Source: Rhodoferax sp.
GTDB taxonomy: Bacteria > Pseudomonadota > Gammaproteobacteria > Burkholderiales > Burkholderiaceae_C
Direction: 5' to 3'
Assembly: GCA_030683195.1 (NCBI GenBank)
Contig: JAUXQA010000126.1
Span: 1-11,069 of the forward strand
Length of the DNA stretch: 11,069 nucleotides
Shown: in pieces, positions 6,317 to 11,069 of the stretch
Layout: each line of letters starts with the position of its first letter
Position numbering within the stretch: position 1 is the stretch's first letter
Notes under the pieces: model-generated
The model's input: only the letters and a program-made list of their open reading frames with translations
Told to the model about the DNA's origin: nothing
Databases searched by the model: none
Translations under genes and position numbers: made by a program

Positions 6317-8704
6317 TTACTCCACCCGTGAAATCGCAGACGGTTTGAATCCCAAATCAGCCGCCTTGCCTTTGCGACCACGCAACGCCCGAGCGTTGTT
6401 GAGGCTGCGAATCTCCAGCGTTTCCTCGCGCTCCTTGGCGCCCCGCCCAATGCCCTCGATCCTAATGCTGCGGGTGTACGCCGCCGCACCCGCCAGCGTG
6501 TCTTTGGCCTCCAGGTCAATCAGCATCAGACCCCGGCCGCCATTGGACATGGTTTTGAGCTCTTTGATCTCAAACGTCAGAATACGACCACCGGTCGATG
6601 CACAGGCCACATGGGTGGCAGGCGGCACCGGGACGGAGCCCGCCACGCTGGCCACGAGCGACGGACGGCACAGCACTTCACCCTCGTTGCAGGTGACGAA
6701 CGACTTGCCCGCCTTGAGCCGGGAGGTCATGTTTTCCAAGGTCGCCACAAAACCATACCCCCCCGAGCTGCTGAGCAACAGGCTGGCACTGGCTGGCCCG
6801 GCGTAGTAGTACAGCAACTCGGTCCCCGCTTCCAGCTCAATCAGGCTGGTCATCGGCTGACCGTCGCCACGCGCGCCGGGCAAGAGCGCCACCGGCACCG
6901 AATAAATCCGGCCGTTGGAGCCAAACGCCAGCAAAGTGTCGACCGTTCGGCATTCAAACGTGCCGTACAGAGAATCACCCGCCTTGAAGCTGTACTCAGG
7001 CGGGGCACCGGCAGCGGCACCCGTGCGGTCCCGAGCCCAGCCTTTTTGGGCACGTACCCAGCCTTTTTGGCTCACCACCACGGTCACAGGTTCATCCAGC
7101 ACCTTGACTTCGAGCACGGCTTTTTTCTCCGCTTGAATCAGGGTGCGACGCGGGTCGGCAAAGGTCTTGGCATCCGCCTCGATTTCCTTGATCATCAAGC
7201 GGCGCAAAGTGGCGGGATTGGCCAAAATGTCTTCTAGTTTCTTTTGGTCTTCCCGCAGGTTGCTCAACTCTTGCTCAATCTTGATGGCCTCAAGCCTAGC
7301 CAGTTGCCGCAGACGGATCTCCAGAATGTCTTCGGCTTGCCGATCCGAGAGCTTGAAGCGCTCCATGAGCGCGACTTTCGGCTCATCGGCCTGGCGAATG
7401 ATGGCAATCACTTCATCAATATTGAGCAGCACCAGCTGGCGCCCCTCCAGAATGTGAATGCGGTCCAACACCTTGTTCAGGCGGTGGTGGGTGCGACGCT
7501 CCACTGTGATCTGGCGAAACTCGATCCACTCGCTCAACATCTGGCGCAGGGACTTTTGCGTGGGCCGACCGTCAAACCCGATCATGGTCAGGTTCAGCGG
7601 TGCCGAGGTCTCCAGGCTGGTGTGGGCCAGCAAAGTAGTGATCAACTCCTGCTGCAGCACCCGGCTGGTCTTGGGCTCACACACCAGGCGCACGGCAGCG
7701 TCTTTGCTGGACTCGTCGCGCACCACATCAAGCACCGACAACAGCGTGGCCTTGAGCTGGTTTTGCTCCAGCGACAAGGCTTTCTTGCCGGCCTTGATCT
7801 TGGGGTTGCTCAACTCTTCAATTTCTTCCAGCACGCGCTGAGTGCTCACGCCGGGTGGCAACTCGGTCACCACCAGCTGCCATTGCCCGCGCGCCAGCTC
7901 TTCAATTTTCCAGCGCGCGCGTACCTTGAGAGACCCTCGCCCACTGCGGTACGCATCACCAATGTCGCCTGCACTGCTGATGATTTGGCCGCCACCAGGG
8001 TAGTCGGGGCCGGGCACCAGCGCAAACAACTCATCCTCAGACAAGGTGGGTGACTTGATCAACGCCACGCAGGCATCAGCAATTTCGCGCAGGTTGTGGC
8101 TGGGAATCTCGGTCGCCAAACCCACCGCAATGCCACTGGCGCCGTTGAGCAAGGCAAACGGCAGGCGCGACGGCAGCTGGCGTGGCTCCACCGTGGATCC
8201 GTCGTAATTGGGGGTGAAGTCCACCGTGCCTTCATCAATCTCGTCGAGCAAGAGGCTGGTGATTTTGGCCAGGCGGGCCTCGGTGTAACGCATGGCTGCA
8301 GCGCCGTCGCCGTCCCGCGAACCAAAGTTGCCTTGGCCGTCAATCAGCGGGTAGCGCAGGGAAAAGTCTTGTGCCATACGCACTGCTGCGTCATACACGG
8401 AGGAGTCGCCGTGGGGGTGGAATCGGCCCAGCACATCACCCACCACGCGGGCGGACTTGACCGGCCGTGCGCCGTTGTTGCCGTTGGCACCGCCAAAGCC
8501 CAGGCCCATGCGCGACATCGAATACAAAATGCGCCGCTGCACCGGCTTCTGGCCGTCGCATACATCGGGCAATGCGCGGCCCTTGACCACGCTCAGCGCA
8601 TATTCAAGGTAGGCCCGCTGGGCGTAAACCGCCAGGTTGGGGGCGTCGCCGCTGTCGTCTGGCGCAGGATTCTCAGGCAAATCCAGTGTCGGTTGGTCAC
8701 TCAT
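6317..8704 (-). CDS. parC: DNA topoisomerase IV subunit A
   Basis: This 795-residue breakage-reunion subunit of topoisomerase IV, working with ParE, decatenates daughter chromosomes. The catalytic Arg139-Tyr140 is in AAMRYTEARL, preceded by HPHGDSSVYDA (96-106) and DGQGNFGSRDGD. The short leader and the C-terminal blade motif GWVRAQKGW, typical of ParC, argue against GyrA; no canonical GyrA box was seen. At the quinolone-determining sites equivalent to E. coli Ser80 and Glu84 it has Ser101 and Asp105, that is, no evident resistance substitution. It is somewhat longer than E. coli ParC (752). The ATG at 8702-8704 lies 5 bases after the transglycosylase stop and lacks a strong ribosome-binding site, so translation is probably coupled. 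Its 3' end comes within 7 bases of the convergent LysR stop. Confidence 0.96.
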   Translation of the reverse strand: MSDQPTLDLPENPAPDDSGDAPNLAVYAQRAYLEYALSVVKGRALPDVCDGQKPVQRRILYSMSRMGLGFGGANGNNGARPVKSARVVGDVLGRFHPHGDSSVYDAAVRMAQDFSLRYPLIDGQGNFGSRDGDGAAAMRYTEARLAKITSLLLDEIDEGTVDFTPNYDGSTVEPRQLPSRLPFALLNGASGIAVGLATEIPSHNLREIADACVALIKSPTLSEDELFALVPGPDYPGGGQIISSAGDIGDAYRSGRGSLKVRARWKIEELARGQWQLVVTELPPGVSTQRVLEEIEELSNPKIKAGKKALSLEQNQLKATLLSVLDVVRDESSKDAAVRLVCEPKTSRVLQQELITTLLAHTSLETSAPLNLTMIGFDGRPTQKSLRQMLSEWIEFRQITVERRTHHRLNKVLDRIHILEGRQLVLLNIDEVIAIIRQADEPKVALMERFKLSDRQAEDILEIRLRQLARLEAIKIEQELSNLREDQKKLEDILANPATLRRLMIKEIEADAKTFADPRRTLIQAEKKAVLEVKVLDEPVTVVVSQKGWVRAQKGWARDRTGAAAGAPPEYSFKAGDSLYGTFECRTVDTLLAFGSNGRIYSVPVALLPGARGDGQPMTSLIELEAGTELLYYYAGPASASLLLSSSGGYGFVATLENMTSRLKAGKSFVTCNEGEVLCRPSLVASVAGSVPVPPATHVACASTGGRILTFEIKELKTMSNGGRGLMLIDLEAKDTLAGAAAYTRSIRIEGIGRGAKEREETLEIRSLNNARALRGRKGKAADLGFKPSAISRVE
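7036..7070. repeat. 14-bp direct repeat, period 21, inside parC
   Basis: CCCAGCCTTTTTGG occurs at 7036-7049 and again at 7057-7070. The 21-base period keeps frame and encodes QKGW twice (QKGWVRAQKGW) at the start of the ParC C-terminal domain. The first copy matches the family GWVR blade motif. At the second, relatives such as E. coli have KGH, so Trp there is unusual and may reflect local duplication or gene conversion. It is a small intragenic repeat, not a mobile element. Confidence 0.75.
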
Positions 8705-8709
8705 GAAAG

Positions 8710-9579
8710 CTAATCAGTCTCGGTCTTGGGTGGAAATAAGGGGGGCGGAGCCATGGATGGGCCCGATGAAACCATGTTGCCGCGATTCAGGGCACCGCCC
8801 TGAAATTGAATGCGCACGCGGGCAGGCGCGTCGCGCTTGGGAACCAACATCGGAGATGGCTTGAGCAAGGTGTACAACTGCATCACAGTCCTGACGTAAT
8901 TCTGGGTTTCCCTGAAATTGGGGATCTTGTTACCCGCACGCTGCACCGCGCCTTCACCCGCGTTGTAAGCGGCCAATGCCAGCTCCAGTTGACCTGGAAA
9001 CAAGTTAATGAGGTAGCGCAAATACCGGCTGCCAGCGTTGATGTTGACGCCCGGGTCGGTCAGCCGCTTCTCAAGCGGGATGGCGCCGCTGGCAGGCACG
9101 CCGAATCGTGTGGCGGTATCGGGCATGAGTTGCATCAAGCCAACAGCGCCCTTGGGTGAGACGGCCGAGGTATCAAACCCGGACTCGGTGGCGATCAAGG
9201 CCTGCAACAACTCGTAGTCGAGGCTGTGGGCACTGGCGGCCCGACGCAAATGGTGCTTGACCACGCGATAGCCAGGCGAGATATCAAAGAAAACCTGCAC
9301 CTTGGACACCGCTGCAGTATGGGCCAAAGCCTTGGCCGTGTCGTCGCTGGCCGCCAGGACAGTCACGGCGTCCTGGGCAGGACTGCTGCGGAAATAAATC
9401 TCGTAGCGCTCATCCACTCGCTCTGGTGCGAAATGCACGATGCCCGCTTGATCGACGTAACCCCACACATCTGCCCGCACAGACTGAATCGAAAAACAGA
9501 GCATAGAACCCAATAGATACGCCGGCCACAAGCCTAAATAGCTTAAAAAACGTCTCAAAATGGCCCGCAGGGCATTCAT
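8710..9579 (-). CDS. Secreted lytic transglycosylase (SLT domain with N-terminal DUF4124-like segment)
   Basis: This 289-residue protein is exported and predicted to cleave the MurNAc-GlcNAc bond of peptidoglycan to anhydro-muropeptides in the periplasm. A basic N terminus and hydrophobic stretch at about 15-33, ending near VRA, form a signal peptide or anchor. Next comes a DUF4124-like stretch (VWGYVDQAGIVHFAPERVDE, 38-57). The SLT domain spans about 104-235, with catalytic Glu132 in the ATESGFD motif, then GAVGLMQLMP (144-153), AYNAGEGAV (204-212) and NYVRTV (228-233). The C-terminal tail is proline-rich and probably disordered. There is no lipobox Cys at the cleavage site, so it is not an evident lipoprotein. 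The start ATG (9577-9579) overlaps the parE stop as TGATG, which indicates translational coupling, and parC follows after 5 bases. No specific Mlt/Slt name is assigned. Confidence 0.93.
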   Translation of the reverse strand: MNALRAILRRFLSYLGLWPAYLLGSMLCFSIQSVRADVWGYVDQAGIVHFAPERVDERYEIYFRSSPAQDAVTVLAASDDTAKALAHTAAVSKVQVFFDISPGYRVVKHHLRRAASAHSLDYELLQALIATESGFDTSAVSPKGAVGLMQLMPDTATRFGVPASGAIPLEKRLTDPGVNINAGSRYLRYLINLFPGQLELALAAYNAGEGAVQRAGNKIPNFRETQNYVRTVMQLYTLLKPSPMLVPKRDAPARVRIQFQGGALNRGNMVSSGPSMAPPPLFPPKTETD

Positions 9580-11069
9580 CAGATATCGATCTCGACCGCA
9601 TCCCCGTGCAGCTCCATCAACTCGCGCCGGGCGCCAGCTTCGCCCTTGCCCATGAGTTTGGTGATCAGCGCCTCGGTGTGCTCAAAGTCAACCGCCCCCA
9701 GCATCACGGGCATGAGCCGGCGAGTGTCAGGGTTGAGGGTGGTGTCCCACAACTGCTCGGCGTTCATCTCTCCCAAGCCCTTGAAGCGGCTGATACTCCA
9801 GGCACTCTCCTTCACGCCCTCCTTGCGCAGCTTGTCCAAAATCGCGGTCAGCTCACCGTCGTCCAGCGCATAGGCCTTGGACGCCGGCTTCTTGCCCCGC
9901 GCGGGCGCATCCACCCGAAACAGCGGCGGGCGTGCCACAAAGATGTGCCCGGTCTCGATGAGTTTGGGGAAGTGCCTGAAAAACAGAGTGAGCAGCAAGA
10001 CCTGGATGTGCGAGCCGTCCACGTCCGCATCACTCAGAATGCAAATCTTGCCGTAGCGCAGTCCACTCAGGTCCGGCGTGTCGCTGGGCCCGTGGGGGTC
10101 GACGCCAATGGCCACCGAAATATCGTGGATCTCGTTGTTGGCAAACAGGCGGTCACGCTCCACCTCCCAGGTGTTGAGCACCTTGCCGCGCAGGGGCAAA
10201 ATCGCCTGGCTTTCTTTGTCGCGCCCCATCTTGGCGCTGCCCCCGGCCGAGTCACCCTCCACCAGAAATACCTCGTTGTGCGCCAGATCACGGCTTTCAC
10301 AATCGGTCAGCTTGCCAGGCAGCACGGCCACGCCCGAGCCCTTTCGTTTTTCAACCTTCTGACCCGCCTTTTGGCGAAACTGGGCGGCCTTGATGGCCAA
10401 CTCGGCCAGCTTCTTGCCATAGTCCACATGCTGACTCAACCACAACTCCAGGGTAGGCCGCACAAAGCTGGACACCAATCGCACCGCGTCGCGCGAGTTC
10501 AGGCGCTCCTTGATCTGGCCTTGAAACTGGGGGTCCAGCACCTTGGCAGACAACACGTAGCTGGCCCGGGCAAACACGTCTTCGGGTAACAGTTTGACGC
10601 CTTTGGGCAGCAGGGAATGCAGTTCAATAAAGCCCTTGACTGCGGTGAACAAACCGTCGCGCAAACCGCTCTCATGCGTGCCGCCGGCACTGGTGGGAAT
10701 CAAATTGACATAGCTTTCACGCACCGGCTGGCCGTCTTCAGTAAAGGCCACGCACCAGGATGCGCCCTCGCCTTCGGCAAAACTGTCGTGCTGCGCGTCG
10801 GCAAAACCGTCACCTTCAAACACCGGAATGACCAGCTCGCCGCTCAAGGTCTGCAGCAAATAGTCACGCAACCCGCCCTTGAATTGCCAAACCTGGGTTT
10901 CTTTGGTTTTCTCATTCACCAGCGTCACACTCACACCGGGCATCAGCACAGCCTTGCTGCGCAGCAGGTGCACCAGTTGCGCCATGGGCAGAGCCAGCGC
11001 CTCAAAATATTTGGCGTCCGGCCAAACACGTACCGTAGTGCCGGACTTGCGGTCCCCTTCGGCCTGCTT
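9579..11069 (-). CDS. parE: DNA topoisomerase IV subunit B, C-terminal portion (5' end outside window)
   Basis: This is the ATPase/TOPRIM subunit of topoisomerase IV, partner of ParC. The frame stays open to the right edge, so 496 residues are visible and the N-terminal ATP-binding GHKL part is missing. The Met at 10983-10985 is internal: upstream codons read SGTTVRVWPDAKYFEALALP, matching the ParE transducer region. TOPRIM motifs are intact: EGDSAGGSA starting near 10259, with the catalytic Glu, PLRGKVLNTWE just after it, and DADVDGSH near 10031. RFKGLGEMN and the NPDTRRLMPV tail are present. There is no large insertion before the C terminus of the kind seen in some GyrB proteins. Pairing with parC downstream supports ParE over GyrB. 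The TGA stop overlaps the start of the transglycosylase gene. Confidence 0.96.
   Translation of the reverse strand, partial: KQAEGDRKSGTTVRVWPDAKYFEALALPMAQLVHLLRSKAVLMPGVSVTLVNEKTKETQVWQFKGGLRDYLLQTLSGELVIPVFEGDGFADAQHDSFAEGEGASWCVAFTEDGQPVRESYVNLIPTSAGGTHESGLRDGLFTAVKGFIELHSLLPKGVKLLPEDVFARASYVLSAKVLDPQFQGQIKERLNSRDAVRLVSSFVRPTLELWLSQHVDYGKKLAELAIKAAQFRQKAGQKVEKRKGSGVAVLPGKLTDCESRDLAHNEVFLVEGDSAGGSAKMGRDKESQAILPLRGKVLNTWEVERDRLFANNEIHDISVAIGVDPHGPSDTPDLSGLRYGKICILSDADVDGSHIQVLLLTLFFRHFPKLIETGHIFVARPPLFRVDAPARGKKPASKAYALDDGELTAILDKLRKEGVKESAWSISRFKGLGEMNAEQLWDTTLNPDTRRLMPVMLGAVDFEHTEALITKLMGKGEAGARRELMELHGDAVEIDI

Noticed and set aside
7244..8053. Plus-strand open frame (about 269 codons) opposite parC
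   Set aside because: It is Gln/Leu/His-rich, antisense to the conserved parC core, and shows no domain.
8387..8417. Possible quinolone-resistance substitutions in ParC
   Set aside because: The positions equivalent to E. coli Ser80 and Glu84 are Ser and Asp, which is not a resistance signature.
9606..10589. Plus-strand open frame (about 327 codons) opposite parE
   Set aside because: It is antisense to the conserved TOPRIM region of parE, and the translated protein has no recognisable domain.
10983..10985. Met codon as the start of parE
   Set aside because: The frame continues upstream to the window edge and encodes ParE-like sequence (SGTTVRVWPDAKYF), so this Met is internal.

Overview
The window reads as chromosomal DNA of a Burkholderiales betaproteobacterium, most likely Comamonadaceae (Polaromonas, Rhodoferax or Comamonas-like). 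The basis is fairly GC-rich coding, a Bug/TctC-type solute receptor placed inside a catabolic operon, a protocatechuate 4,5-cleavage (lig/pmd) gene set, and parE and parC separated by a lytic transglycosylase gene. The genus is inferred from gene content only; no search was possible. Nearly every base is coding. The longest gap is the 95-base divergent promoter region at 5303-5397, so no gene-free stretch exceeds 300 bases.

Region 1 (1-5302, all minus strand) is an aromatic-acid catabolic operon. In transcription order it runs: 4-oxalomesaconate tautomerase (ligU/PrpF type), 4-hydroxybenzoate 3-monooxygenase (pobA), 4-oxalomesaconate hydratase (ligJ type), 4-carboxy-4-hydroxy-2-oxoadipate/HMG aldolase (ligK/pmdF type), a Bug-family periplasmic binding protein, and the first 23 codons of a Rossmann-fold oxidoreductase cut by the window edge. 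Gaps of 21-55 bases suggest one transcript. PobA converts 4-hydroxybenzoate to protocatechuate. After 4,5-ring cleavage and lactone hydrolysis by enzymes not in this window (ligAB, ligC and ligI functions), the tautomerase, hydratase and aldolase carry oxalomesaconate to pyruvate and oxaloacetate.

Region 2 (5303-6309) is a divergently transcribed LysR-type regulator and the shared promoter/operator region. The regulator is the obvious candidate to control the operon.

Region 3 (6317-11069, minus strand) is a housekeeping operon: parE (5' end beyond the window), a secreted lytic transglycosylase with an N-terminal DUF4124-like segment, and parC. The parE stop and transglycosylase start overlap as TGATG, and parC begins 5 bases after the transglycosylase stop. 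The LysR gene and parC converge with only 7 bases between their stop codons.

I found no phage, transposon, CRISPR, tRNA or rRNA, and no clear undescribed system. The points most worth a second look are the cell-wall hydrolase gene wired into the topoisomerase IV operon, the orphan Bug receptor in the catabolic operon, and the divergent operator.
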